Below the pieces are notes generated by a model. The model was not told where the DNA came from and did no database searches. It saw only the letters and a program-made list of their open reading frames with translations. A stretch of 64,000 nucleotides of DNA from Tridacna crocea (lineage: Eukaryota > Mollusca > Bivalvia > Cardiida > Cardiidae): NCBI GenBank assembly GCA_943736015.1, contig OX031059.1:59469159-59533158 (forward strand), written 5' to 3'. Below are positions 35,388-46,995 of the stretch, one piece after another; positions within the stretch are counted from its first letter, which is position 1, and each line of letters begins with the position of its first letter. The translations under genes and the position numbers were made by a program.

Positions 35388-36837
35388 ACAAGAGGACCAC
35401 AATGGCCCTGAAATTGGTCACCCGAGTTTATTGACCAAACATGAACCATCTAGTTTTCCAGTGACCTAGTTTTTTATCAGACATTTCCCATCATCAGACA
35501 CTTTTGAGATATTAATAAGACAAACATTCTGACCAAGTTTCATGAGTATTGGACTGAAACTGTGGCCTCTACAGCGTACAAAACGTTTTTCTAAGATTTC
35601 ACCAAGTGACCTAGTTTTGGACCCGACAATTACCCATTATCAAACTCTTTTGAGACATCACCAAAACAAACATTCTGACTACGTCTGAAGAGTATCAGGC
35701 GGAAAATGTAGCCTATAGAGTGTACACAATGTTTTTCTAATATTTGACCCATTGACCTAGTTTTTGACTCCACATGACACATTTTCAAACTCATTCAAGG
35801 TATCACCAGGACAAATATTATGAACACGTTTCAGGAGTATCAGACTGAAAATGTGTCCTGCAGAGCATACAAAAGGTGTTTATAACATTGGATCTATTGA
35901 CCCAGTTTTTGACCCAACATAACACATTTTCAAACTCATCCAAGATATTATAATAGCAAACATTCTGACTAATTTTAAAGAGTGTTGGACTGAAAATATG
36001 GCATCCAGGGCATATAGAAGGTTTTTCTAAGATTTGACCTGGTGACCTAGTTTTTAACCCAACATTACCCATTTTCAATCTTGTCTGAGATATAATCCAG
36101 GCTAACATCCTGCCCAATTTTCATGAGTATCCAACTGCAAATGTGGCCTTTAAAGCTTACACAAGGTTTTTCTAAGATTGACCTAGTTTTTGGCCTGGCA
36201 TGGCCCATTTTCAAACTCGTCCTAGATTTCATCGAGGCAAACATCCTGGCCAACTTTCTTGAGTACCCGATTGAAAATGTGGCATCCAGACCATATACAA
36301 GGTTTTTCTAAGATTTGACCTAGTGACCTAGTTTTTGACCCAACATGACCCATTTTCAAACTCGTCCAAGATATTAGCTAGAAAAACATCCTGACCAACT
36401 TTCATGAGTATCCGACTGAAAATGTGGCCTCTAGAGCGTACACAAGGTTTTTCTAAAATTTGACCTAGTGACCTAGTTTTTGACCCGACATGCCCCATTT
36501 TCAAACTCGTACAAGATATCATCCAGGCAAAAATTCTGACCAATTTTCATGAGTATCCAACTGAAAATGTGGCCTCAAGAGCGTACACAAGGTTTTTCTA
36601 AGATTTGACCTAGTGACCTAGTTTTTGACCTGACATGACCCATTTTTGAACTCGTCTGAGATTTCATCGAGGCAAACATCCTGACTAACTTTCATGAGTT
36701 TCAAACTGAAAATGTGGCCTCTAGAGCGTACACAAGGTAAAAAGTTGATGACGGATGACAGACGAAGCTCGATGGACGACGGACACAGCACGATCACAAT
36801 AGATCACCATGAGCACTTCGTGCTCAGGTGAGCTAAA
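35388..36837 (+). repeat. Pearl-like element with about nine 145-bp units
   Basis: The head is GGACCACAATGGCCCTG and the tail GAGCACTTCGTGCTC followed by AGGTGAGCTAA. Units are marked by 'gaaaatgtggc' near 35555, 35702, 35846, 35990, 36135, 36272, 36419, 36564 and 36709. A 'gacggatgacagacg' segment precedes the tail hairpin. ORFs that read through it, repeating RSLGQILEKP-like text, are translation of the repeat and not proteins. Confidence 0.8.
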
Positions 36838-37014
36838 AAGAAACATGATAATCACCACATACAATTTACTTTCGTTTTCAGCAGCCGAGTAAGGGACGTA
36901 ATTCATGCGCTTGTTTATGAATTGATATATTTAGAAGCTTGTGTCAATCTGAAGCATTAAATTATGATCTAAAACTTATATATGTGAGTTGGAACACTTT
37001 TATCTATATCTATT

Positions 37015-37230
37015 TTTGTTTCGATCCACTTGTTTTTAGCTTTATATTAGGACTCAGCTTCTCCCCGATCAGATTTCATTTTGAAGTGATGCAAGCTTGG
37101 CATTTTCCCCACTAGTATGCTCCATAAACATCATGGGAACTCATTTTTGATTGTAGTCAAAATGATACTATGGTATTCCAAGAAAAAGAGCAAGACATAG
37201 GAAATTCTTTCTTAAAAATCAAATACTCTG
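37015..37230 (+). repeat. Repeat R, part shared with 44930-45135
   Basis: 'gactcagcttctccccgatc', 'ttggcattttccccactagt' and 'gatactatggtattccaag' are nearly identical in both places, suggesting recent copies. Confidence 0.8.
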
Positions 37231-37249
37231 AGAAATAACCTAGCTTGCG

Positions 37250-37730
37250 TGCATCCAGCAGAAAAATGGGTTAAACACGATCAGTATAAAATGCGAAGGA
37301 CAACCGGCTGATAATGAAGCTTGCGAGTCATTTATGACAGAGTAACAAAGGTGTTATTCGTCTTTTCTAGGGTAAAGTGACAGATTTTTATGTTACTTGC
37401 TATTTAAACTGACTAATGTTAAATCATGTAGTGATACTTCTTCAGAAACTAATTGTCAAGAAAAAACAGAGTGCCAAAAAAGTGTGAAAATCCATGACAC
37501 TACAATGAGCAGCGTGGCATCGTATGATCAGAGGGACTTCAAACTATCTACTTATCTTCAATAATGAATTTTAAAAGTGAATTTACACAAAATTTCTGAG
37601 TAAAACAATAGGTGGAAGCTAAAATTCTGTTCATGAGTGGAAAAAGTGTTGTTTTATGAAAAGAAAACAGAGATGGGGGGAGTGGGCTAGAGAGGGCTCG
37701 TCTGCAAATGCTTGAACTATTAGGTATATG
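37250..37730 (+). repeat. Repeat R, part inverted at 25780-26230
   Basis: 'aacacgatcagtataaaatg' and 'tcatttatgacagagtaaca' are complements of segments near 26105-26175. Confidence 0.75.
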
Positions 37731-37824
37731 CCTGATTTTTAACTCCTTTGGAAAATAATATTAAGAGACAAAATGAATGATATTGATTAAAGCAGAAAAC
37801 TTAATTGTAATGTATTTCATCTGA

Positions 37825-38056
37825 TAAACTCATTACCAAACAACAATAGTTTAGGCTTGTCCAATCGAAAGCAATAATTTTTGCATACGACAAAATAAAA
37901 GTGACGGAAAATTTGAAATTTGTTTCATGAAGGGTAGAAAATATTGTGGGAAAAGGAAAAAATGCTGGTTACCAGCATTTTCTCCTTTTCCCACAATGTT
38001 TTCTAAAGGCTTCTTTCTCAGGGGCGTCAAAAGTAAGGATTGTGTGGTAATGGGTT
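37825..38056 (+). mobile_element. TTAA MITE, family 1
   Basis: The start has mutated to ATAAACTCATTACC; the end is GGTAATGGGTTAA. The core palindrome GGTTACCAGCATTTTCTCC is intact. Confidence 0.85.
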
Positions 38057-38141
38057 AAAGTGCAGAATACAACATCTTTATAAACTTAATACATGGTGTA
38101 GACTATCATGTTTACTAAATTCTCACAAAAGACAATCTTAA

Positions 38142-38335
38142 TTAACCCTTTACCACACAAAACACCTTAACAACCCTGATTAAGGAGGCATATGAAAACA
38201 ATGTGGTAAAAGGAGAAAATGCTGGTAATCAGTGATTTCTCCTTTTTCCACAATGTTTTCTATCCTTTTACAAAAAGTTTTAGTCTTTGAGTCATATTTA
38301 TTCTCTTGTCTGCAAATATTTCAAGCAGCTGAGAT
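38142..38335 (-). mobile_element. TTAA MITE, family 1 (diverged)
   Basis: TTAACCCTTTACCACAC start, core GAGAAAATGCTGGTAATC / GATTTCTCC. The right end is eroded. Confidence 0.7.
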
Positions 38336-38600
38336 AGCTTTTTTTCATTTTAATAAAGTGTCTTCAGCACTGACGACAGATATCTCATATTTTTTTAAAA
38401 AATTCTCATTGAAAAAATCCATATGAGATTTTTCTCCCATAGTATAGCTTTTGGCTGCCAGGCAAGTCCCTGGGGTATCATTGTTGTTCTTTAAAAACAT
38501 GTTTTGTGACACAATTTTGACATTTTAATGGCATTTGTATTTAGTCTTGGTTTGTTTTTAAATAACAAAGACATGGATAAAATAAAAACTCATTTGTTAA

Positions 38601-38846
38601 TTAACCCTTTACCAAACGACAAAATTCTGGACTGGTTCAAATTGAAAGCATTTGTAGATGACAAAATAAAGGTGACTGAACAACTGAAATTTGTTCTGGG
38701 AAGGGTAGAAAACGCTGGGGAAAAGGAGATGCTGGTAACAACCAGCATTTTCTGGTTACCAGAATTTTCTCCTTGTTCCACAATGTTTTCTAAAGGCTTC
38801 TTTCTCAGGGGTCATCAAAAGTAGGGATTGTCTGGTAATGGGTTAA
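38601..38846 (+). mobile_element. TTAA MITE, family 1
   Basis: TTAACCCTTTACC and GGTAATGGGTTAA ends. The core shows an extra rearranged ACCAGCATTTTCTGGTTACC segment. It is the third family 1 copy within 1 kb. Confidence 0.88.
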
Positions 38847-39278
38847 TGAACTCACTTACATGCCTATTGGATACATTTTCATGTTTGAGATAAAATCTTT
38901 CATGCACTGATATAAAAAAGGTTGAACACTTACAAATGACTTTCCCCTTGACATCATTACCAAGCTTCAATAGTTCTGATGCTGAAATAGATATAAACAG
39001 ACACTACAAATAAAGCCAAACAACTACCTGTCTTTCTCTCTCTCTTTATATACTACTCAACTTTTGCTGGGGATCAAAACAAAAAATGAATATTTTTTTC
39101 CAAATCAAATTTATTCAACAAAAACAAGTTCATTTCATCTATGATCATAGTAAAGGAAATCAATATCAAATAGACAGAATAAAATTCTTTCAAACACTGT
39201 GGAAGGTGAAAAAAACGGATTTGCCCATTTGAAAAGATAAACGACATTTTCGTTTTGATCCCAAGCAAAAGTTGAATA

Positions 39279-40333
39279 CCGTAATTACCCCAAGTATTCG
39301 GACGGGAAAAAATAATTATTTTTTTTGTTGTCCGAAAACTTATTAAATTATTTTTGTGACTGTCCGAAAATTTCGGGAAATCTCTTACAACAACAACAAA
39401 TCTTTTAACAGACATCGTACAGTATGAATAACATACAGTAAGGCATACGGTATATTTCCCGAAAAGAACTGATATGAGATCGACCTTTATGGATTAATAA
39501 AACTTACTTGTGAAAAGAGTTCACACAATTTCGTATTCGAACGCAAAAAGCCACTTTGATAAACAATCCTAAATCATGGTCGTGATAAGGGTTACTCTTG
39601 ACCTGACTAAACCTGGTTACGTCATCCATACACGTGCTCGTCTCCATACCAACATGTCTGTGTACAGGTCGTTACAACTAGCCATCCCGTTATGCATTAA
39701 AAGTGTATCTTAAAGCGCTTGTCGATAAGATTTACATCTTTAATGCGTCACGGGTATTGGCCCAAATATATACAACCTGTGCAACACAAATTAGCACCTG
39801 CATTCAGTCTACCGCGATCAATCAGATACCAAACAAAGGATTTAAGCTTAAAACATAGATCGATTTACTCTTCTCAGGTACTTGCTAATTAACTCTTTAC
39901 CACACAATCACGACTTTAAACGATCCTGGGGTAAAACTTTTTGAAAACATTGTTGGAAAAGGAGAAAACGCCGGAATTAATTATTTTCTCCTCTTACCCC
40001 TCTGTTTTCTTCGTTATCAAATCAAAAATCATTTTAGGAAAATGCAATTGTCGTCTGCGAAAGAGTATTGCAGACCTTCGTCGATCTTCTAAACCATTTT
40101 AATTTGTTGTTTGGGAAAGAGAGTATCGGGTCTTCGTCAACTTTTAAATCATTTTAATTTGTTGTTTGGTAGAGTACTGCGGGTCTTCTATACCGTCATA
40201 ATTTCGTGTCAGAAAATTTAGGGACAATTATTTTACTACGTGTCCGAACTTAGGGACAAAAAATAAATTATTTCGGAAAAAAATTAATGGTGTCCGAAAA
40301 TTTAGGGTGTCCGAATACTTAGGGGAATTACGG
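39279..40333. mobile_element. TA-flanked element with CCGTAATTACCCC ends, 1.05 kb
   Basis: Left end CCGTAATTACCCCAAGTATT, right end AATACTTAGGGGAATTACGG, flanked by TA at 39277-39278 and 40334-40335. Inside both ends, 'gtccgaaa' phrases recur. A family 1 MITE (39889-40175) is nested within. No transposase was recognised. Confidence 0.75.
39889..40175 (-). mobile_element. Family 1 MITE, diverged, nested
   Basis: TTAACTCTTTACCACACAAT start, core GGAAAAGGAGAAAACGCC. Its right part appears duplicated ('aatttgttgtttgg' occurs twice, near 40108 and 40168). Confidence 0.65.
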
Positions 40334-40418
40334 TAGTATATATATTATATGTAAAAATTGAGTATTCTTGGGTCAAGGTAAGATACAGAAAACAGTGAAA
40401 TTGGTCACACAGATACAA

Positions 40419-40679
40419 TTTACCCTATAAGGCATTTCTATGGTATCTCTAAATGACCCTAAATAACAGCAAGGAAAAAGCTGTTTCTTATGTGTATATG
40501 ACACTTTTTGATAGTGTAGAAAACATTGAGACAAAAAGTTACCTTTTGATAGCACAGAAAACATTGAGACAAAAAGTTAAATTGCTCATCACGAGCAGTT
40601 TCACCTTTTGCCACAATGTTTTCCAAAGGCTCCTACAAGCAATGCGTAGAAATGAGTATCTGCGAAGTAAAGGGTTCAA
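40419..40679. mobile_element. Family 2 MITE with internal duplication
   Basis: 'taccctataaggcatttcta' to 'agtaaagggttcaa'. The segment 'gaaaacattgagacaaaaag' occurs twice, lengthening the left arm. The core is TTGCTCATCACGAGC. Confidence 0.75.
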
Positions 40680-40762
40680 TCATTTTAAATCTTATTGCCA
40701 ACCTGTTTCTCTTAGCTCATCAGGGCAATTGATACAATATATATGCATGTATATAACAAACT

Positions 40763-42188
40763 AGAAGGCCCTGAAGGGCCTGAATATGCTCTACTGGCAG
40801 AGAGTTTGCTTTCAAATAAAGCATACATAGGAATTCATTACCCAAAAAAACAAAATAAATTGACATTTTCAACTCAAAATGGCTACTTCTCCATTACTGT
40901 TGGTTGAATTTTTTCAAACTCAACAGGGTTAAAAAGCTATAGATGGGATAAACAAGCTGAAAAATTCATAAAATCTGATCACAAATAAATACTTTATCAT
41001 GTAAACAGGCAATGAAATTGTTCTATTTGAAAAGACTACTTTTCCCATACTGTTTGTCAGATTTTTTTCAAAACTGATAGGATTAAAGCTTTTGATGAGA
41101 TTAACAAACTCTGCAAGTTTCACGGAAGTCTGACCAAAAATGAAGACTTAATCGCGTAAACAAGAAATGAAAGTTTTCAACTTGAAATGGCTACTTTTCC
41201 CATACTCTTTGCTTAAATTTTTTTCAAAATCAATAGGGTAGAAGCTATTGATAAGATAAACAACCTCTGCAAGTTTCATGGAATCTGACCTAAAATGAAG
41301 ACTTTATTGAGTAAACAAGAAATGTAAATTTCAAACTTGAAATGGCTACTTTTCCGATACTGTTTGTCAGATTTTTTTCAAAATCAATAGGGTTAAAGCT
41401 ATTGATGAGATAAATAAACCGTGCAATTTCACGAAAATCTGACAACAAATGAAGACTTTATCGCGTAAACAAGAATTGGAAATTTTCAACTTGAAATGGC
41501 TACTTTTCCCATACTGTTTGTCGGATTTTTCTCAAAATCAATAGGGTTGAAGCTATTGATGAGATAAACAAACTGTGCAAGTTTCACGAAAATCTGACAA
41601 AAAATGAAGACTTTATCGCGTAAACAAAAATTGGAAATTTTCAACTTGAAATGGCTACTTTTCCAACATTGTTTGATGGATTTTTCTCAAAATCAATAGG
41701 GTTCAAGCTATTGATGAGATTAACAAACTCTGCGAGGTTCATGAAAATCTGACGACAAATGAAGACTTTATCGCGTAAACAAGAATTGGAAATTTTCAAC
41801 TTGAAATGGCTACTTTTCCCATACTGTTTGTCGGATTTTTCTCAAAATCAATAGGGTTGAAGCTATTGATGAGATGAACAAACTGTGCAAGTTTCACGAA
41901 AGTCTGACGACAAATGAAGACTTTATTGCGTAAACAAGAATTGGAAATTTTCAACTTGAAATGGCTACTTCTCCAATATTGTTTGTTGGATTTTTCTCAA
42001 AATCAATAGGGTTGAAGCTATTGATGAGATAAACAAACTGTGCAAGTTTCACGAAAATCTGACAACAAATGCAGACTTTATCGCGTAAACAAGAAAAAGA
42101 CTAAGGGACGGACAGACGGACTGACAGACGGACAACGGAAACCCCGCCATGACATAAGCTCTGCTGGCTGAAAGCCAGTAGAGCTAAA
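40763..42188 (-). repeat. Pearl-like element, inverted partner of 32278-33535
   Basis: It begins ctagaAGGCCCTGAAGGGCC and ends CTGGCTGAAAGCCAGTAGAG then CTAA. It has about eight units with 'atcgcgtaaacaagaa', period about 155 bp. It is the reverse complement of the element at 32278, with 7.2 kb between them. Confidence 0.8.
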
Positions 42189-42328
42189 AAAACAAATATA
42201 TGCCAAAACAAGAATTATATGAATAAAGTCAAACGAAACTATTATTGTTTGATGGCTGCACCTATTTTGTGAAACCAGTCGAATGTTCAATAACCACATT
42301 TCAAGCATCATTTCTTTGTTTTTATATA

Positions 42329-43965
42329 CCGTATTTATTCTAATAATCGCCCTTATTCTAATAAACGCCCAGTCCCCAAAAAAGCGCATAAAATCGGCCG
42401 TAAAGTGGTAGATTTTACTGAAAAGTTGGTGATTCTATTAAACGCCCACCACCGAGTCAAAAAATTTCGACTTACGGTCTATGCAGTAATTTTCAGTATT
42501 TCCTTCTTTAAAAATAATCGCACTTCAGCTTTCCTCTCACCAGATCTGTACAGTTTGCATGAACATGGCACTTCTATGCCGCCACCCTTCACAAAGATTC
42601 CATTCGAGGACGGCCGAGGAGGTCCCGTTATTTCAGCCGAAATGTTGACGACAAGGCCATCATTGAAAAGTTTTGTAAATAATTGACAAAGTCCTTCGGG
42701 CACGTGCCCAATAACTATTTCACCTTTTTTCACGATAATTGCTGATTCACTGTATTCGTTTTCTGGTTCTTGTAAGCATTCTAAAATTGTCCCTTTAGAA
42801 AATTCGTTTCTGTATACATGATATCCTTTAACAGCAGATTTCACAGACACTAACATACAAGTTGCCATTATTGTTACAACCATATCTAAAATTACGGGGT
42901 TAACACATTGATTCTCACGACAGTGAGTCACAAGTGACACAATCGAAATATATATTACGTCAGCTTTTCGCGGGAGTGATACATGTAAATCGACATTCGG
43001 AACACCTCGGCCAATCTTTCGATCCAGCCTCGGATGTATGCCGACGGAATAATATGTTAAAAAACTTGACATGCATTGCCGGAAGCGGTTATTCGACAGA
43101 TACTCCCTACTACATAGTTCTCGGGATGTTCCAAATGATGTCAACTAGTAACCATTTCGAATGGCAACAAATCCTGTAGAATGACGGTAAGTCTAGCTGT
43201 AGCAGCATAAATGGCTTAATTTAGGATTTGCATTGATTACGCACTTGAAAAAATGGGCTAGATCGAAAGATTGGCCGAAATTTTCCAAACTTTTGCGCGA
43301 TAATGACATTGTATTTCTTGTTATGGGGGTGTTGTTGTTCCTTCTGGAAGTAGTCTGTCGGCATACATCCGAGGCTTGATTCGTAGAATTGAACAAGGTG
43401 TTCCCAATGGTAAATCGAGCGCGTATCTTGTAAGGGGTGTTTATGGGGTGTTTATGGCCCCAGTCTTGGCGCCATTTGCTGGCAATTCCAAGAATTTAAG
43501 ATCGGACATTACTAACCCGATGGAAGAATCTTCAGAAGGAAAGATTTGTTCGCTTGGAGTAATTTATCTTTTTCAAATAAGGATTTGGCCAACTAGGCCC
43601 AGGGACGACCAAGCCCATGGACGAACTGGCGTTGTGACGAACAAGCACGGACGACAGGACAGTCTATTTTTGCACTTCTTCCGTATTTCCGATGTAAACA
43701 ATGATTGTACGCAGTTATAGAGTGAAAAATGGCTATATGAATGACGATATTACGTAGATGCTGATTAAAACATGGTATTTACGTCTTTTTGAGGGTTGAA
43801 TTGGTCACTTTAGATCTATTCCCTGCGATGCAAAGTCAATTAACTTGTAATAACCGCCCACCCCAAACTTCGTCATTGATCATGATTCTAATAATCGCTC
43901 ATCCCCAACGTCATCATTGATCATCATTCTAATAAACGCCCGGGCCTTTATTGGAATAAATACGG
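42329..43965. mobile_element. TA-flanked element with CCGTATTTATTC ends, 1.64 kb
   Basis: Left end CCGTATTTATTCTAATAATC, right end GGAATAAATACGG, with TA on both sides (42327-42328 and 43966-43967). 'ctaataaacgccc' phrases repeat inside both ends. It carries the HIRAN-like ORF on its minus strand. An internal inverted pair ('cctcggatgtatgccgac' near 43028, complement near 43360) is also present. Confidence 0.75.
42479..42868 (-). CDS. HIRAN-like domain protein carried by a TIR element
   Basis: The minus-strand frame is open from 43144, but recognisable sequence starts at the Met at 42868: MATCMLVSVKSAVKGYHVY. It continues with FSKGTILECLQEPENEYSES, then IIVKKGEIVIGHVPEGL, then ISAEITGPPRPSSNG and GGIEVPC. 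G-Y-H-V-Y, E-x-x-N-x-x-x-x-x-A-I-x-V and G-H-V-P are the pattern of HIRAN-like domains (first described in HIP116/Rad5-type DNA repair proteins), which many invertebrates and fish carry in small multicopy ORFs. About 129 residues fit the domain alone. The 92-residue upstream extension has no visible domain and overlaps the internal inverted pair. It may be a passenger or accessory gene of the element, or a captured host fragment. Confidence 0.6.
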   Translation of the reverse strand: MATCMLVSVKSAVKGYHVYRNEFSKGTILECLQEPENEYSESAIIVKKGEIVIGHVPEGLCQLFTKLFNDGLVVNISAEITGPPRPSSNGIFVKGGGIEVPCSCKLYRSGERKAEVRLFLKKEILKITA

Positions 43966-43979
43966 TATCTAAAGTGGTT

Positions 43980-44208
43980 TTAACCCATTACCACATGAGA
44001 AAATTTTAGACTGGTTCAAATTGAAAGCATTTGCAGACGGCAAGATAAAGGTGACTGAAAAATTGAAATCTGTTCTGGGAAGGGTAGAAAACACTGTGGG
44101 AAAAGGAGAAAATGCTGGTTACCAGCATTTTCTCCTTTTCCTACAGTGTTTTCAAAAGGCTTCTTTCTCAGGGGCGTCAAAAGTAGGGATTGTGTGGTAA
44201 TGGGTTAA
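43980..44208 (+). mobile_element. TTAA MITE, family 1
   Basis: TTAACCCATTACCACATG and GGTAATGGGTTAA ends, near-perfect core. It starts only about 14 bp from the end of the element at 42329-43965. Confidence 0.9.
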
Positions 44209-44424
44209 AGAAGAAATCTTTGAACAAAGGCATTTCCTGACTACATACTCTAAATAACACCTATCCATAATAAAGGCCATATTTATGTTTGATCAAATTT
44301 TCTCAGAAACTAACTTCAAACTTGTAATTGAAAGCTCTCGTAAAAGAGACTACATATATACTTTTTCCAAGACAACAATAGTTTTTGACGGAGTTTAGAT
44401 TTTTTTTTTATTTTCATTATACAG

Positions 44425-44525
44425 GGTTCGACATTAACATTTTTTTTTTCAACTAGACCAGTGGACCAGTAATTTGAAATTTTTACTAGACCACTTCAGA
44501 TTTCTACGAGACCATTTTTGCAAAG
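44425..44525. repeat. hAT-type end fragment CAGGGTTCGACATTAAC
   Basis: The start resembles widespread hAT termini and is followed by 'actagacca' phrases (three times). No right end was found. Fragmentary. Confidence 0.35.
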
Positions 44526-44929
44526 TGAAGGAAAGTATGAAATAAATCTAATTCTATTTTGTTTTTCTAAGTTGATATACCACAATTGTGAAAAAGGACA
44601 ATGTCATGTTAAGTAATGATCGATGAATGTATCAATTAAGATATCCGTCAAAATTTAACGTTTAAAGTCATAAAAAAATGAAAAGACAGCCTGAGGTGAC
44701 TCTGATAGGACAATGTCAAAAAGCTGAAAAGATAGCCTGAAGTGACTCTGATAGGAAAATATTAAAAGGAACATTGTGTTACGTCACGGGTTTCTGTGCT
44801 TTGTGCATCGAGCCTTTTTGGAAGTCTGTTAATTTATGGACAGTTTTTCCCACATGGTTTGAGGTCTCGTGTGTAACCAAAATTTAAGATACATGATTTA
44901 CGCAACAATATGTGCGAGTTGGAACACTT

Positions 44930-45135
44930 TAATATAGATCTATTTTTGTTTCGATCCACTTATTTCTAGGTTTATATTAGGACTCTGCTTCTCCCCGATC
45001 AGATTTCATTTTGCAAGTTTGGCATTTTCCCCACTAGTATGTTCCGTAAACATCATGGCAACTCATTTTTGATTGTAGTCAAAATGATACTATGGTATTC
45101 CAAGAAAAAGAGACATAGGAAATTCTTGCTTAAAA
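44930..45135 (+). repeat. Repeat R, copy of 37015-37230
   Basis: Nearly identical to 37015-37230, with one short deletion near 45015. Preceded by two 'gcctgaggtgactctgat'-type units (44690-44755). Confidence 0.8.
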
Positions 45136-45401
45136 ATCAAATACTTTGACAAAATCATGATAAAAATCATGTTAAATTTATGACATATCTTTGACAAAAA
45201 AATAGCCTGTAGACTCCGGTCTACTAAATCTATTTTCGGTTTGAGTTGGTTTTTCCACTGAAAATATTGACTACGGCCCATGCACAATGGGCTTCCTGTA
45301 GAAATTGTCACTAAATTGTCGCTTGTTGGACAAAAACACAAATTATGGTGACAATCTTTTTTGAGAAATAGCATGTTTAAATAGGTCAATTTTCAACACT
45401 T

Positions 45402-45468
45402 ATTACCCTATGTTGTCGGTAGTCATTAGAATTGTCTCGATGAGACGATTCTAATGAGTGCCCACAAC
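45402..45468. repeat. Palindrome, arms about 32 bp
   Basis: ACCCTATGTTGT...GTCATTAGAATTGTCTCG meets GAGACGATTCTAATGAG...ACAACATAGGGT. It forms a strong hairpin. It may be a very small MITE. Confidence 0.75.
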
Positions 45469-45543
45469 ATAGGGTTTTAGTAGAGAATAATCAATATTTT
45501 CAATTTTGAAGTCAATATCACTCCCTCTATCTGGAGCCCTGGC

Positions 45544-45772
45544 TTAACCCTTTACCAAACAACAGAATTTTGGACTAGTCCAAATTGAATGCATTTGCAG
45601 ACGACAAAATAAATGGTAATAAAAAATTGAATTTTGAATTGGAAAAGGTAGAAAACATTGTGGGAAAAGGAGAAAATGCTGGTTACCAGCATTTTCTCCT
45701 TTTCCCACAATGTTTTCAAAAGTTTTCTTTCTCAGGGTCGTTAATAGTCGGGATTGTGTGGTAAAGAGTTAA
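45544..45772 (+). mobile_element. TTAA MITE, family 1
   Basis: TTAACCCTTTACC and GGTAAAGAGTTAA ends. The core palindrome is perfect over about 60 bp around GGTTACC. Confidence 0.9.
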
Positions 45773-45779
45773 GAAGCCA

Positions 45780-46840
45780 AATCATCTGCATAGATCTATT
45801 TTTTTTCTACAATTTGTTTAGAAAAATCTAGGATAGATAGAAACTATTTTGAGGCACAAGAAAATCAGTGAAAATACTCAACTTCATACAAAATAAGTTA
45901 AACGTTTCAAGAAAGTGCCTCCAACGTCAATAATTTTTACAGGAGCAAAAAGAAATACATGTTTACTATGCAAATGAGTTCGATTTGTTTCATGAAAAAG
46001 CCTCTCATAGCAGATATAAGATCAAACAAAAAAAGCATCAAAGTAGGTGTGCTAAAAAAACATTGGTTTGATGATACAGGGGCTTGCCAAATATTTAGAT
46101 GTGTTATAATGTTATTGCAACTGGGTATCACCCCAATTCAAGAGAAAAACTTAAAAAAAAAAACAACAACAAATTGACAGGGTTACTGCAAACAGTCTTT
46201 TTTTCTTCTATTTTCAAATAGTGTTCCAAAACCAAAAATATAGTGGCCAATTAATTTCTGCAGTATTACTACCGATCTACTGGAATTAGGTCAAGTCATT
46301 TTTACTCAAGAAGTCCGACGGCATGTTCGGTTTTAAGCGTCTGACTGTTGAAATTAATATCAAAATTATATATTTTTACATGGAAACGATCAGAAACGAT
46401 TATTTTATGCAGACAAGTACTTCATTTTCACTATTCCTCTCTGAACTGTTAGTTTTATCTTGCAATATCATCGCGGAATTCGGTCATCATGAGAGCATCG
46501 ATCGAATTTTAGAGTGGCGCCACGAGCCAAGAAACTTTCCTTAAAATTTTCCATTCATACTGAATTTATCTGGCTTGTAGTTGTCAAAACTGGCACAAAC
46601 TCGATAATAAATCAACAATACTAGTCTTAAATCAATATTTTATACAAATATAAAAGCAAATCATGGAAATAATTACCTTGATTTAGGTTCGATTTCCTCC
46701 CGCCATCAAAGCATATGCACATCCGGTTCCGTCTGGGGTACCCATCTTTTAATCCACGGAGTGACTGGTATCCGATCAATATTTCTCAACATTAGAATTG
46801 AAAATTCAACTTACGGTAAAGAGAGTGAGAGAAATGACTA
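45780..46840. other. No gene seen
   Basis: AT-rich. Several short ORFs (for example 46323-46544) have no recognisable domain. At 46680-46740 minus there is a GC-richer patch before donor-like CAAG/GTAATT, too weak to call an exon. Confidence 0.4.
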
Positions 46841-46844
46841 TGAG

Positions 46845-46995
46845 GACTTGTGTCCTCACAGCAAAAAAAAGTTTTTAAAATCCGTTTTGAACTATGCAGA
46901 ATGTAAATCGACATAGTAATAGTGAGGACAAAAATGGTGTCCTCACTTTCCCACAGTGTCCTCACGACGAGGGTCTGAGAGCGTTGATTTGTCCT
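46845..46995. repeat. Cluster of GTGTCCTCAC / GTGAGGAC motifs
   Basis: GTCCTCAC occurs three or four times and its complement GTGAGGAC once within 150 bp, in both orientations. This is the same motif as in the minisatellites at 20 and 30 kb and near 22668. It may be the end of the parent transposon. Confidence 0.55.

Noticed and set aside
35818-36543. Open frames with repeated RSLGQILEKP-like peptides
   Set aside because: They are translations of the 145-bp tandem repeat and shift frame between units. No protein family is indicated.
42479-43144. Start of the HIRAN-like protein at 43144
   Set aside because: The first 92 residues show no domain and overlap an internal inverted pair. The Met at 42868 directly precedes the domain.
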